A stretch of 42,890 bases of DNA from Clostridium sp. CAG:253 (GCA_000436755.1 FR887347.1:1-42890), one strand, 5' to 3'; numbered from the stretch's first letter, positions 1 to 9,882 are shown. Made by a program: numbers and translations. Notes: a model not told the origin generated them from the letters alone.

Positions 1-1751
1 GTAGTAGGTTCTGTAGTAGGTTCTGTGGTTGCAGTACCGTTTGTTATGTTAATTTCTATTGTTGCTTTGATAATGTTTTTTAATGCCTTGACATCGCTTA
101 TGGTATTAAGCTTTTTATCGTCAATAGATTCTGAAAAGAAAATAAATGTATATTTTCCGTTTTCAATATTTATAGCATCTTTGCGGAGAAGATAATATTT
201 TTCGGAGTTTTCATCGGTATAATATAAATAGAAAGGGTTTATATATGGGGCAGACGAATCAAAGTCCGTGTTATCTGTATCCCAGTAATCAGTGCGGATA
301 ACTGCCATATAATCCCAAAAACCGTATTGTGCGGCAATATCTTTATCCCAAGGAGTTCCTGTACTCTTTTTCCAAGTGATATTCATAGAAGGAGAGTTTT
401 CTTCTATATCATTGCTATTTGTAGGCAGCTTATCTATAAGAATATCAGACGGATAATCTGTCACATCAATTGAAGCAATGTCATCTTTGGCTGCTGCTGC
501 ATCGTATTTGCATGTCCATGTATTATTGTTTTGTACAAGACTGTATCCGGCGTTTAAATATTTATCTGCAAAGTTAAACCCAGCATTTGAATAATCACCT
601 TTTGCAGTTATGTAAGTAATATTTTCAGAAGGGGTATCAGCACATGACGGAGAAGAACTTGTAATATAAAGCTGCGAGGCTCCGCTTGCTGTTTTGCTTA
701 TATTTATATGTCCGTCGAGGGAGACAATTATATTTGCTTTCTGTGCGCTGTTTCCACCTGTGAAATTTCCGTTTATAGTGGCATCGGGCATAGCTGTAAG
801 GTCAAGAAAACCGCCATTATCAACAGATATATTATTCAAGTTTGATGTGTCGGAAGGTGCAAAAGTTCCGCTGTTTGTTACATGTATGTTTCCTATTCCG
901 TTGACAGGCATTTTTGTTGTGGTATTACAGCCGTCAATAGTGAGTGTTGTATTATCGTTACCGATAATAGAAGATGCTGCAAAGGCTTGTTTTGTAGTTC
1001 CTGTCAGTAATATAGAAGCACTTGAAGAAGCCTCGGTTGATATTGTTCCGCGAAGCTGAGTGTATTCATTTAAAATAAGTGAGGCCTTGCCTGTATATGC
1101 AGTATACTTATTTTTATTATCATCATGTCCCATAATAATATCTTTAATAATAGTTTTGCCTGTGGCATTTATTACGGTAAATGATGCATTGGTTCCTATA
1201 TCGGTGTTTGTATAAAATCCTCCGGCGTATACTGTCGGGAGAAGTTCGTTTTCTGAACTTCCAAATCCGCCAAGTGTTTCACCGGCACCCTCCAAATGTG
1301 TATCTACTTTATCTAAAGTAAGGCTGTGACCGGCAAGAAAAATTTCACGCTGTGAAACGCTGCCCATTGCATCGCTTGATTCAAAATGCAACTGTAAATT
1401 TTTAAAAGTAACATTATCTCCTTTTAGCTGAATAGGACCACGGCAGACAATTCCGACTGTAGAGCCGTCTTTGCCCTCAATAGTAGTGTTGGCAGGAATG
1501 TCTATTGGGATAGTTTGTCCGTTTTTGTCGGAAGATGCTGCTGTTTGGAATGATTTAGCTACAATAATATGTTTATATTTTCCTAAAGCTTTGAAAAAAT
1601 CGTCAAAAGTGCTTACTGTAGTTGAAGTTTCAGCCTGAGCAGATATATTTTGTGCTTCTGACTGATAGGTTGCTGCCTGGGTACATGTTTCAGATAACAT
1701 AATACAAGAAGTGAGAAGGCAGCAAATAAAATGTGATAGGCGTTTTTTCAT
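1..1751 (-). CDS. Secreted right-handed beta-helix surface protein, C-terminus beyond the window
   Basis: An open frame runs from an ATG at 1751 to the window edge (583 codons, no stop), so the C-terminus is missing. The start is preceded by AAAGGA at good spacing. The N-terminus is a signal peptide: MKKR, a hydrophobic stretch, then a cleavage-like TQAA at about residue 27. The next 400 or so residues are rich in Thr, Ser, Asn and Gly, with short repeated strands such as TTIEGKDGS, VTFKNLQLHF and TTLTIDGCNTTTKMPV. This is the pattern of pectate-lyase-like beta-helix adhesins or glycan-binding proteins. A more globular part follows, with many Tyr, Trp and Asp (WDKDIAAQYGFWDYMAV). The last visible residues are a TEPTTEPTT linker, as found before a wall anchor or another domain. 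No catalytic residues are recognised. A surface location is well supported; the ligand is unknown. Confidence 0.8.
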   Translation of the reverse strand, partial: MKKRLSHFICCLLTSCIMLSETCTQAATYQSEAQNISAQAETSTTVSTFDDFFKALGKYKHIIVAKSFQTAASSDKNGQTIPIDIPANTTIEGKDGSTVGIVCRGPIQLKGDNVTFKNLQLHFESSDAMGSVSQREIFLAGHSLTLDKVDTHLEGAGETLGGFGSSENELLPTVYAGGFYTNTDIGTNASFTVINATGKTIIKDIIMGHDDNKNKYTAYTGKASLILNEYTQLRGTISTEASSSASILLTGTTKQAFAASSIIGNDNTTLTIDGCNTTTKMPVNGIGNIHVTNSGTFAPSDTSNLNNISVDNGGFLDLTAMPDATINGNFTGGNSAQKANIIVSLDGHINISKTASGASQLYITSSSPSCADTPSENITYITAKGDYSNAGFNFADKYLNAGYSLVQNNNTWTCKYDAAAAKDDIASIDVTDYPSDILIDKLPTNSNDIEENSPSMNITWKKSTGTPWDKDIAAQYGFWDYMAVIRTDYWDTDNTDFDSSAPYINPFYLYYTDENSEKYYLLRKDAINIENGKYTFIFFSESIDDKKLNTISDVKALKNIIKATIEINITNGTATTEPTTEPT

Positions 1752-2030
1752 TAGTAAATCCTTTCTGTAAATGGTGAATAATTTATAGTTCATAATAAAA
1801 TATAGTGTCACTAATTATAACAAGAATAAGCAGATAAAGCTATTTGAAAATTTGTGTTTTTATTACAAAAAGATGTTATATTTGTCATTTTTATACTTGC
1901 TTAAATTAAAATTAAATTGTCAGGAATTTTTATTTTTTTTGGGGGGAATACTTATTCATGTATAGATGTGACAAGTATGGAAAGAGAATACGACTTTATG
2001 CAAAAAAGAGTAGAAATGGGGACTGATAAT

Positions 2031-4040
2031 ATGAATAAGAAAATTATAAAAACAGCTTCGGTTATTGCAGTTGGAGCAGGTGCGGCGGCTTTATATAAGG
2101 CAAAGTTTGCAAAGGATAATAATTCGGATAATCAAACACAGGGATGTACTGATTCAGGGAGAAAAAAGGATAAATGTCAATGTAATGGAAAAAGCCGCAG
2201 TCAACATTCTGATTATAAAAATACGGAACTTGGGAAGCATGAAAAAAACAGTAAGGGAATTTATTATGCAAGCGGTAATTATGAGGCATTTGCAAAACCT
2301 AAAAAGCCTGACGGAATTGAGAAAAAATCCGCATACATTGTCGGAAGCGGACTCGGTGCACTTGCGGCAGCATGCTTTCTTGTAAGAGATGCAAAAATGC
2401 CCGGAAAAAATATCCATATTCTTGAAGCACTCGATATTGCAGGGGGTGCATGCGACGGAATAAATGATGCCTCGAGAGGGTATATAATGCGTGGCGGACG
2501 AGAGATGGAGGAACATTTTGAGTGTCTGTGGGATTTATTCAGAAGCATACCTTCTTTAGAAAAGAAGGATGAATCAGTTTTGGACGAGTTTTATTATCTT
2601 AATAAGGAAGATCCGAATTATTCAATTTGTAGAGCAACCGTAAACAGAGGTAAGGATGCAGAACTTGGTGGTAAATTCGGTCTTAGCCGTAAAGGGTGTA
2701 TGGAGATTATGAAATTGTTCTTTACCGCTGATGAAGAGTTATACGATAAAAAAATCGAGGATTTTTTTGATGATGAAGTTTTTGAGTCTAATTTCTGGCT
2801 TTACTGGAGAACAATGTTTGCTTTCCAGAACTGGCATAGTGCGTTGGAAATGAAGCTTTATTTCAAGCGTTTTATTCATCACATAGCGGGACTTCCTGAT
2901 TTTTCGGCATTGAAATTTACAAGATACAATCAGTATGAATCGCTTATCATGCCTATGCTCAAATATCTTGAAAATGCCGGGGTTTCTTTTGAATTTAATA
3001 CTGAAGTTACAAATGTGATATTTGACATAGAAGGAAATAAAAAGACAGCAAAGGCTATTGAGTGTGTTGTGTCAGGAAAAAAAGAGAAAATTGCACTTAT
3101 GGAGGATGATTTCGTTTTTATTACAAACGGAAGCTGTACAGAGAGTACAATTTACGGTGACCATTACCATGCACCTGTCGGAAATGCAGAGATTAGGGAG
3201 AGCGGATGCTGGAGTCTCTGGAAAAATATTGCAAAACAGGACAGAGCGTTTGGAAATCCCGAGAAATTTTGTTCTGATATTGAAAAGTCAAAGTGGGAAT
3301 CAGCGACACTTACGACATCCGATGATAAGATTATTTCGTATATTGAAAAAATATGTAAAAGAGACCCTCGTTCAGGAAAAGTTGTTACAGGCGGTATTGT
3401 AAGCTGTATGGATTCATCATGGCTGCTTAGCTGGACTATAAACAGACAGGGGCAGTTTAAAAAACAGAAAAAAGACGAGGTATGTGTATGGATTTACGGA
3501 TTGTTTACAGATGCAGCAGGTGATTATATAAAGAAGCCGATGAAGGAATGCAGCGGATGGGAGATTGCGGCAGAATGGCTTTATCATATTGGAGTTGCGG
3601 TAAATGAAATTGATGAATTTGCGAAAGAGCATACGAATTGTATACCGACCATGCTGCCTTATATAACGGCGTTTTTTATGCCAAGAAGAAAAGGTGACAG
3701 ACCAGATGTTATTCCTGATGGAAGTGTCAATGCAGCTTTTCTGGGACAATTTGCAGAAACACCGAGAGATACTATATTTACAACGGAATATTCAGTTAGA
3801 ACGGCAATGGAGGCTGTCTATGGACTGTGCAAAGTCGACAGGGCAGTACCGGAAGTATGGGGAAGCACATATGATGTAAGAGATTTGATTGAGAGTTCGG
3901 TAAGGCTTATGGATGGAAAATCGCCGCTTGATATGAATCTTCCAAAGCCTGTCAATATGGTAAAAAATGTGATTTTAAAGAAGATTGAAGGAACAGATAT
4001 TGAAAAAATTTTGAGGGAACATGGTGTTTTGAACTGTTGA
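2031..4040 (+). CDS. Oleate hydratase family protein (myosin-cross-reactive antigen family, FAD-dependent)
   Basis: Family members add water across the cis-9 double bond of oleate or linoleate to give 10-hydroxy fatty acids, which detoxifies unsaturated fatty acids in gut bacteria. A Rossmann FAD-binding motif (YIVGSGLGALAAA) lies near residues 102-115. It is followed by HILEALDIAGGACDG and by RGGREMEEHFECLWD, which holds the family's catalytic glutamate. The characteristic NYEAFAKPKKP opening is at residues 83-92. The frame stays open back to a TTG at 1917, with ATGs at 1977, 1998 and 2016. I chose 2031 because GGGGA at 2018-2022 is well spaced. Before the family core there are about 75 extra residues: a short hydrophobic stretch (KTASVIAVGAGAAALYKAKF), then a polar Cys- and Lys-containing linker. 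This could be a membrane anchor. The gene stands alone. The family call is firm; the substrate is inferred. Confidence 0.9.
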   Translation: MNKKIIKTASVIAVGAGAAALYKAKFAKDNNSDNQTQGCTDSGRKKDKCQCNGKSRSQHSDYKNTELGKHEKNSKGIYYASGNYEAFAKPKKPDGIEKKSAYIVGSGLGALAAACFLVRDAKMPGKNIHILEALDIAGGACDGINDASRGYIMRGGREMEEHFECLWDLFRSIPSLEKKDESVLDEFYYLNKEDPNYSICRATVNRGKDAELGGKFGLSRKGCMEIMKLFFTADEELYDKKIEDFFDDEVFESNFWLYWRTMFAFQNWHSALEMKLYFKRFIHHIAGLPDFSALKFTRYNQYESLIMPMLKYLENAGVSFEFNTEVTNVIFDIEGNKKTAKAIECVVSGKKEKIALMEDDFVFITNGSCTESTIYGDHYHAPVGNAEIRESGCWSLWKNIAKQDRAFGNPEKFCSDIEKSKWESATLTTSDDKIISYIEKICKRDPRSGKVVTGGIVSCMDSSWLLSWTINRQGQFKKQKKDEVCVWIYGLFTDAAGDYIKKPMKECSGWEIAAEWLYHIGVAVNEIDEFAKEHTNCIPTMLPYITAFFMPRRKGDRPDVIPDGSVNAAFLGQFAETPRDTIFTTEYSVRTAMEAVYGLCKVDRAVPEVWGSTYDVRDLIESSVRLMDGKSPLDMNLPKPVNMVKNVILKKIEGTDIEKILREHGVLNC

Positions 4041-4090
4041 TAAAAAGGACAGTGATAAAAAAGCAGAATTAAAATGCCGGGCTGACAGGT

Positions 4091-4933
4091 TTAACGTGTA
4101 TATTCCCTCGGTGTACAGCCGACCATAGCCTTAAAAAGCCTGTTAAAGTTTGAAAGATTTTGAAAACCGCACTCAAAAGCGGCATCTGCTATTTTACTGC
4201 CGTCAAGAAGCATTTCGCATACTTTTTGTATGCGGAGTTTATTTATATATTCAATAGCACCGACACCTACCGTGTCATGAAATTTACGCATAAACCAGCT
4301 TTTGCTCAGATGTGTTTTAGCCGCAAGAAATTCTATTGTAAGAGGTTCGTTGTAATGCTCATTTATATAGTAGATAATTTGACGGATTTCATTGCTGCCG
4401 GTCTGATTTTTAATAAATTTTATTGAATTGCCTGAAAGTGCATACCATAAAAAACGTGAAAGTTCACCTTTCATGAGAAGGTCTGACTGCGGAGAATTTT
4501 GTATTGCACAGTCTACAACATTTGCGGCACAGCAGTGCATCTCTTCATAATAGTTATTTTTATCCGTAATGTGTAAAAGTTCGGCGGAGAGACTGCACAT
4601 CGGGGAAAGTATCTGCGAAAAACAGCGGTCGTTTGTGTTTCCGAGCATATCAGTGTTAAAAACTACTGTATCATAAATGATTTTGGCATCGGTTTCAATA
4701 GCGTGCAGCATGTGTGGGAAAAACAGAATAATGTCTCCTGCACATGCTTTTATTTTTTGTTTATCCGTAATAAAAAATCCCTCACCGTCGGTAATGAAAT
4801 TGAGTTCCCACTCAGAATGGCTGTGCATGGGGACAAACGGAAAGAGTTCGGGGATAGAACTTTTATAATAGCTGAATGGTATGAGAGCATTGCTGTGATG
4901 TCTGTTTTCTTTGAGTATATTTTTTTTAGCCAT
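4091..4933 (-). CDS. AraC family transcriptional regulator with N-terminal cupin domain
   Basis: The protein has 280 residues. Its N-terminal half has a cupin-like sensor pattern (MHSHSEWELNFITDGEG, then DIILFFPHMLHAIE). Residues from about 183 to the end form the double helix-turn-helix of AraC/XylS proteins, with IRQIIYYINEHYNEPLTIE, AAKTHLSKSWFMRKF and the second motif AAFECGFQNLSNFNRLFK, ending in TPREYTR. It starts at an ATG preceded by GAGGAA. It is divergent from the GH13 glucosidase gene, with 146 bp between the two starts, so it probably senses a sugar and controls that gene. This is inferred from arrangement. The ligand is not known. It meets the oleate hydratase gene tail to tail, and no clear terminator lies between them. 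Confidence 0.9.
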   Translation of the reverse strand: MAKKNILKENRHHSNALIPFSYYKSSIPELFPFVPMHSHSEWELNFITDGEGFFITDKQKIKACAGDIILFFPHMLHAIETDAKIIYDTVVFNTDMLGNTNDRCFSQILSPMCSLSAELLHITDKNNYYEEMHCCAANVVDCAIQNSPQSDLLMKGELSRFLWYALSGNSIKFIKNQTGSNEIRQIIYYINEHYNEPLTIEFLAAKTHLSKSWFMRKFHDTVGVGAIEYINKLRIQKVCEMLLDGSKIADAAFECGFQNLSNFNRLFKAMVGCTPREYTR

Positions 4934-5079
4934 GTTATTCCTCGTTTAAATACAATCTATCAAAGTACAATAGTATAGTATTAGTTTTCAAAACTTTTTT
5001 GCTAGAATTTACGTTACATCAAATATTATTATATTGTTAATTTAACAGGAAGTCAAAAATAATATCAGGAGGATTAAAA

Positions 5080-6639
5080 ATGAACAATACGGCAAAAGGA
5101 CCAAAGTGGCTTGACAATGCAGTTTTTTATGAAATCTATCCGCAGTCATTTAATGATACAAATGCAGATGGTATAGGTGACATAAATGGTATTACGGAGA
5201 AACTCGACTACATAAAAGAACTTGGATGTAATGCTATCTGGATAAATCCATGTTTCAAGTCGCCTTTCGGTGATGCGGGTTATGATGTTGAAGATTATTA
5301 CACGGTTGCACCTAGATATGGTACAAATGAGGATCTTGCAAATCTTTTCAGAGAGGCACACAAGAGAGATATGCATATTCTTCTTGACCTTGTTCCGGGA
5401 CATACTTCTGTACAGCATGAGTGGTTTAAGCAGTCGATGAAAGCTGAAAAGAACGAATTTACGGACAGATATGTCTGGACAGACAATATATGGGAATCAC
5501 CGGAGGGAATGGGATGCATAAGAGGAATTTCGGATAGAGACGGTTCATGTGCAGTCAACTTTTTCTCACACCAGCCGGCGTTGAATTATGGATATTATAA
5601 ACCTGAGCGTCCTTGGCAGCAGGCAATGGATGATGAGGGACCGAAAGCAACACTCGAAGCGATGAAAGATGTTATGCGTTTCTGGCTTCAGATGGGTGCA
5701 GACGGTTTCAGAGTAGACATGGCAGGTTCGCTTGTAAAAAATGATGAAGACGGAAAGGGAACTATAAAACTCTGGCAGAATGTCAGAGAGTTTCTTGACA
5801 GGGAATTTCCGGATGCTGCGATGGTTTCAGAGTGGGGAGAGCCTGACAAATCGCTTCAGGGTGGTTTTCATATGGATTTCTTACTTCATTTCGGTCCATC
5901 CCATTACAATGATTTGTTCCGTTGTGAAGAACCGTTCTTTTCTTCAAGAGGAAAGGGCGATGTGTCAGCTTTTGTAGAAAAATATCTTGATAATTATGAG
6001 AAGTCAGAAAAGAAAGGTCTTATGTGTATTCCTTCAGGAAATCACGATATGGGACGACTTTCGCAGGAAATTAAGGGTGATGAGCTTAAGATAGCTTTTG
6101 CATTCCTCTTATCAATGCCGGGTGCACCGTTCATATATTACGGTGATGAGATTGGAATGAAATATGTTGAGGGATTGACATCTGTAGAGGGAGGATATGA
6201 AAGAACAGGTTCAAGAACACCTATGCAGTGGGATGACAGTGTAAATGCGGGATTCAGCAGTGCAAAGAAAGAGATGCTTTATGTTGCACAGGACAGTGAT
6301 GAAAATCGTCCGACTGTTAAAAATCAGGCAGCAGATGAAAATTCACTCTACAATGAGATAAAGAAGCTTATAAAAATCAGAAAAGAGCATGCGGCTCTTT
6401 TAAGCAAAGGTGAAATAGAATTTGTAGCTGCAAAGAAAGATACTTATCCGCTTGCGTATGTAAGAAGCAGTGAGGATGAAAAAATACTTGTAGTTATAAA
6501 TCCTTCAGCAGAAGATGTTACATTTGATTTTGACGGAAAGTTCGGAGAAGAAATCTATCGTTTTGGTGGAAACGCAGAGAGTGACGGAAAAGTTGTTAAA
6601 GTTTCGGGACAGACAGCAGTATTTGTAAAGCTTGTATAA
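5080..6639 (+). CDS. GH13 family alpha-glucosidase-type glycoside hydrolase, cytosolic
   Basis: This 519-residue protein has no signal peptide, so it acts on imported oligosaccharides. The four GH13 motifs are present: region I DLVPGHTS (103-110), region II GFRVDMAG with nucleophile D213 and R211, the acid/base E251 in VSEWGEP, and NHDMG with D323. The start motif FYEIYPQSFNDTNADGIGD fits the oligo-1,6-glucosidase/alpha-glucosidase branch. The C-terminal 90 or so residues form the usual small beta domain. Region I reads PGH where the family usually has NH. The histidine is kept but the asparagine is replaced, which suggests an unusual subfamily. AGGAGG sits just before the ATG. The divergent AraC gene is the likely regulator. 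Substrate specificity (alpha-1,4, alpha-1,6 or sucrose-type) cannot be decided from sequence alone. Confidence 0.88.
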   Translation: MNNTAKGPKWLDNAVFYEIYPQSFNDTNADGIGDINGITEKLDYIKELGCNAIWINPCFKSPFGDAGYDVEDYYTVAPRYGTNEDLANLFREAHKRDMHILLDLVPGHTSVQHEWFKQSMKAEKNEFTDRYVWTDNIWESPEGMGCIRGISDRDGSCAVNFFSHQPALNYGYYKPERPWQQAMDDEGPKATLEAMKDVMRFWLQMGADGFRVDMAGSLVKNDEDGKGTIKLWQNVREFLDREFPDAAMVSEWGEPDKSLQGGFHMDFLLHFGPSHYNDLFRCEEPFFSSRGKGDVSAFVEKYLDNYEKSEKKGLMCIPSGNHDMGRLSQEIKGDELKIAFAFLLSMPGAPFIYYGDEIGMKYVEGLTSVEGGYERTGSRTPMQWDDSVNAGFSSAKKEMLYVAQDSDENRPTVKNQAADENSLYNEIKKLIKIRKEHAALLSKGEIEFVAAKKDTYPLAYVRSSEDEKILVVINPSAEDVTFDFDGKFGEEIYRFGGNAESDGKVVKVSGQTAVFVKLV

Positions 6640-6720
6640 TCAAAATATCTTTTGAACATATAATTATAAAATATCATATACGATAAAAAACGGTGATTTT
6701 ATAAAGTTTTTTAGAGTGAA

Positions 6721-6765
6721 AGCGGATATTGATGCAGAAATGTATTTCAATCCGCTTTTTTTATA
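6721..6765 (+). terminator. Intrinsic terminator after the GH13 gene
   Basis: The stem AGCGGAT/ATCCGCT is extended by TGA/TCA across a small bulge and followed by a run of seven T. It ends the GH13 transcript about 80 bp after its stop codon. Confidence 0.8.
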
Positions 6766-6804
6766 TAATGGTTACCTTTTTTTGCAGTTTCCGGTGAATA
6801 AAAG

Positions 6805-6833
6805 TTGCATAAAAAAGCTTAAAGTAATATAAT
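6805..6833 (+). promoter_or_regulatory. Sigma-A-type promoter of the chemoreceptor gene
   Basis: TTGCAT and TATAAT are separated by exactly 17 bp, about 65 bp before the chemoreceptor start. The hexamers are close to the housekeeping consensus. I do not see a flagellar sigma-D-type motif here, although many chemoreceptor genes use one. Confidence 0.6.
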
Positions 6834-6899
6834 GAATATATTAAAAATGCACAAACAGAATGTGCGTAAAAAACTGCCCGAAAAGAATGGAGGTTAGAT

Positions 6900-8678
6900 A
6901 TGAAACATATAAAAGTAAAATTTAAGATGTTATTTATTATGGCAGGAGTTCTTATAATGTTATTGTTTGGAACGATTTTTTCGGAAAAATGCATGAAGAA
7001 CATCAGCAATGAGTCAGTTACGGATATGGAAAGCAGTATTCGTGAATCTTATGATGAAAATATAAAATCAGAAGTTTCAGCAGCAGTATCCGTGGCAAAA
7101 CATTATTATGACCAGTATCAGAGTGGTATACTTACGGAGGAATTAGCAAAGAAGAATGCAGCTGACCAGATTCGTGATATGAGATATGGTGACAGTGGAT
7201 ATTTTTGGATTGACCAGTCAGACGGAACCAACGTCGTGCTTCTTGGAAGTGATACCGAGGGAACCAATCGTATGGACACTGAGGATTCAAAAGGTTTTAA
7301 GATGGTCAGACAGATGATTGAGGATTCAGTGAAAAATACAGAGGCATATACAACTTATTATTTTCCTAAAGAGAATGAGACAAAAGCCTCTCCAAAACGT
7401 TCTTATACATATTATTATAAAGAATTTGACTGGGTTATAGGAACAGGAAATTATACTGACGATATAGACAAGACAGTAGCTTCAAAGCAAAGTCAACTTA
7501 CAAAATATTCAAACAAAATGACAAGTATTTTTGCTGCTGTAAATATAACTATCGGTGCTTTTTTTATAGCTATAATAATTATTATAATCACAAATATTGT
7601 TAAGCCGCTTGAGGCTGTCGGAGCTGAGATGCGTATACTTGAAAAGGGTGATTTCACAAGTAAGCTTGATGACAGATATTTAAAGAGAAAGGATGATTTT
7701 GGCATTCTTGCAAATATACTTGAAAATATGCGTTCAAATCTTAGGGAGCTTATCAGTGGTGTAAAGAGCGGTGCAGGGCAGATAGAAAATCTTGTAACCG
7801 ACATTAACAGTAATATGGATTTACTCAATGGAGAGATAGAAGATGTATCCGCGACTACGGAAGAAGTTGCGGCTTCAATGGAAGAAACTGCTGCTACTAC
7901 AGAGAGTATAAATACAATGTCACATGAGATAGAAGATGCTGCAAAGAATATAGCATTGAGGGCACAGGATGGAGCCAATAGGGTTGAGCAGATTTATAAA
8001 CGTGCAAGAGAAGGCAAGGATAATGCAAGTGCTATAAGGGCAAAAGCAGGAGATACAAAGAGAGCGATGAAAGCAGAACTGGAAAAAGCAATGGAAGACG
8101 CAAAGGTTGTAGACCAGATAAATGTTCTTGCTGATTCTATTATGGGCATAACAGACCAGACAAATCTTCTTGCACTCAATGCTTCTATTGAAGCAGCAAG
8201 AGCAGGTGAGGCTGGAAAGGGATTTGCGGTAGTTGCAGATGAAATAAGAAATCTTGCAGAGCAGTCAAAAGAAAATGTTGAGAATATACAGGGTGTGACT
8301 GATGCTGTTAAAAAGGCAGTTGAGAATCTTAAGACAGATGCAGAGCATATGCTTGAATTTGTTGAAACGGATGTTACTGACAGTTATCATAAGTTTGATG
8401 AACTTGCAGGATATTATAATGAAGATGCATCAAATGTAAATGAACTTATATCAGATTTCAGTGCTACGTCAGAAGAATTACTTGCGTCAATATCTTCAAT
8501 ATTAGAGTCAATAAACGGTATAAGCGTTGCTGCTGATGAGAGCGCAAATGGAACTACAAATATTGCAGACAGAACAGTTTCAGTTGCAGATAAATCATCG
8601 ATTGTAAACAATCATTTAAAGGAAGCAGAAGAGGCAGCAGGCAGATTAAATGATGAAGTTTCTAAGTTTGTAGTATAG
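6900..8678 (+). CDS. Methyl-accepting chemotaxis protein with single Cache domain
   Basis: This is a 592-residue membrane chemoreceptor. TM1 is at about residues 10-28. The extracellular region to about residue 200 carries the single-Cache (sCache_2) pattern, with [19 protein letters not shown] and a later [17 protein letters not shown]2 is at about 208-232 and is very Ile-rich. A HAMP domain follows, then the cytoplasmic signalling domain with the conserved hairpin tip near residue 417 ([20 protein letters not shown], then [16 protein letters not shown]). sCache_2 domains usually bind small organic acids or similar metabolites; the ligand here is unknown. GGAGGT lies before the ATG. It is a single-gene unit between a promoter and a terminator. 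Its presence implies that the organism is, or descends from, a motile flagellated bacterium. Confidence 0.95.
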   Translation: MKHIKVKFKMLFIMAGVLIMLLFGTIFSEKCMKNISNESVTDMESSIRESYDENIKSEVSAAVSVAKHYYDQYQSGILTEELAKKNAADQIRDMRYGDSGYFWIDQSDGTNVVLLGSDTEGTNRMDTEDSKGFKMVRQMIEDSVKNTEAYTTYYFPKENETKASPKRSYTYYYKEFDWVIGTGNYTDDIDKTVASKQSQLTKYSNKMTSIFAAVNITIGAFFIAIIIIIITNIVKPLEAVGAEMRILEKGDFTSKLDDRYLKRKDDFGILANILENMRSNLRELISGVKSGAGQIENLVTDINSNMDLLNGEIEDVSATTEEVAASMEETAATTESINTMSHEIEDAAKNIALRAQDGANRVEQIYKRAREGKDNASAIRAKAGDTKRAMKAELEKAMEDAKVVDQINVLADSIMGITDQTNLLALNASIEAARAGEAGKGFAVVADEIRNLAEQSKENVENIQGVTDAVKKAVENLKTDAEHMLEFVETDVTDSYHKFDELAGYYNEDASNVNELISDFSATSEELLASISSILESINGISVAADESANGTTNIADRTVSVADKSSIVNNHLKEAEEAAGRLNDEVSKFVV

Positions 8679-8716
8679 AATGGGCATGGTCATTTTTGTG
8701 AAAATACAGTAAATAT

Positions 8717-8759
8717 AAAAAAGCCAATATTAGAATAATTTTCGATATTGGCTTTTTTA
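8717..8759 (+). terminator. Intrinsic terminator after the chemoreceptor gene
   Basis: AAAAAGCCAATAT pairs with ATATTGGCTTTTTT around a loop of about 14 nt. The A-run and T-run flank the stem, so it could act in both directions. Confidence 0.9.
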
Positions 8760-8802
8760 TGGCTGATTGTTACCATCAGGTAGGCGAAAATCACAAAAAC
8801 AC

Positions 8803-8831
8803 TTGCAAGTTTTAGATTATTCCCTCATAAT
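8803..8831 (+). promoter_or_regulatory. Probable promoter of the parvulin gene
   Basis: TTGCAA and CATAAT are separated by 17 bp and end 45 bp before the start codon. The match is moderate. Confidence 0.4.
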
Positions 8832-8876
8832 AGTGTTTATGATTTGACACAGAATACTGAAAATCGGAGGATAAAC

Positions 8877-9611
8877 ATGTCAGAAGTAAACACTAAAATT
8901 GGAAATTACACAATAACAGATGTCGATATAGACACATTTATTTCAGGAATGCCACAGGAACAGCAGATGTACAGAAGTATGCCTGAGTTCCGTAAACAGT
9001 GCGAAGAAAGATTAGAGGAAATTTGTCTTTTTGCAATGTATGGTGAGGAAGAAAAGAAAGATGAGACAGAAATGTTCAAGACATCAATGGTTATGGCAAA
9101 GAGAGATATTTTAAGCCAGATAGCTATGGCAGAACTTTTACAGGATGTCTCAGTATCAGATGCAGAGGCAAAGGAATACTTTTTAGGACATTCAAAAGAA
9201 TTTGCATCAAAAGCATCGGCAACAGCAAAGCATGTACTTGTAGACAATGAGGGCAAAGCAAATCAGATAAAAGAAGAAATCGAATCAGGTGCAAAGAGTT
9301 TTGAAGATGCAGCAAAAGAGTATTCAACATGCCCATCAGCACAGAAAGGCGGAAGTCTTGGAACATTTGGCAGAGGTCAGATGGTTAAGGAATTTGAAAA
9401 TGCTGTGTTTGATGGAGAACTCAACAAAGTAATCGGGCCTGTAAAAACACAGTTTGGATATCACCTTATCTGGGTAGATGACAAAAATGAGGGTGAAGTA
9501 CCTGAGTATGATAAGATAGCAAGTCAGGTAAAGAGCTATCTTGTAAACAAGAAACAGCAGGAGATTTACCAGAATAAATTAAAAGAACTTAGAGATAAGT
9601 ATTGCAAATAG
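8877..9611 (+). CDS. PpiC-type (parvulin) peptidyl-prolyl cis-trans isomerase, cytosolic
   Basis: The protein has 244 residues. The parvulin domain covers about residues 112-215, with ATAKHVLV, FEDAAKEYSTCPSAQKGGSLG and FGRGQMVKEFENAVFDGELN leading to QFGYHLIWV. These are the family's hallmark blocks. The N-terminal 100 residues are helical and SurA/trigger-factor-like. There is no signal peptide or lipobox, unlike PrsA, so it should act in the cytosol as a folding helper. The frame could start at 8844, but GGAGG at 8866-8870 puts the start at ATG 8877. It stands alone. Confidence 0.93.
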   Translation: MSEVNTKIGNYTITDVDIDTFISGMPQEQQMYRSMPEFRKQCEERLEEICLFAMYGEEEKKDETEMFKTSMVMAKRDILSQIAMAELLQDVSVSDAEAKEYFLGHSKEFASKASATAKHVLVDNEGKANQIKEEIESGAKSFEDAAKEYSTCPSAQKGGSLGTFGRGQMVKEFENAVFDGELNKVIGPVKTQFGYHLIWVDDKNEGEVPEYDKIASQVKSYLVNKKQQEIYQNKLKELRDKYCK

Positions 9612-9660
9612 TAGAAGAAGTAAGATAAAATTACTATAAATCAAAAATAACTTTACAACA

Positions 9661-9735
9661 CAAACAAAAATGCAAATTTCGTGTATTCTTATATTTATAT
9701 AGGAGTATAAAACATGGAATTTGCATTTTTTGTTT
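9661..9735 (+). terminator. Probable long-loop intrinsic terminator after the parvulin gene
   Basis: AAAAATGCAAATT (9666-9678) is complementary to AATTTGCATTTTTT (9718-9731), which is followed by GTTTT. The 39-nt loop is long but the stem is perfect. Beyond it, up to the sigma-factor gene at 9883, I see no further clear signal. Confidence 0.55.
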
Positions 9736-9882
9736 TAGTTGGGGTTGATTTTTATAAGATTTAATTGCATCAAAAAGGGTATATATGACGTTATAAGTAT
9801 TAGAAACAAAAAACGGATATTTTTGATAAGGCTGTAAATGTACGGTTATGAAAAAAATGCAGGGTTAGAAGGGGGTGGAAAA

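Noticed and set aside
694..1059. Plus-strand open frame of 121 codons
   Set aside because: It is antisense to the continuous signal-peptide-bearing beta-helix frame on the minus strand and has no ribosome binding site.
9714..9764. A 16-residue ORF with an upstream TAGGAG, inside the terminator loop after the parvulin gene
   Set aside because: It is very short and overlaps the terminator's 3' arm. The start signal is likely accidental in AT-rich sequence.
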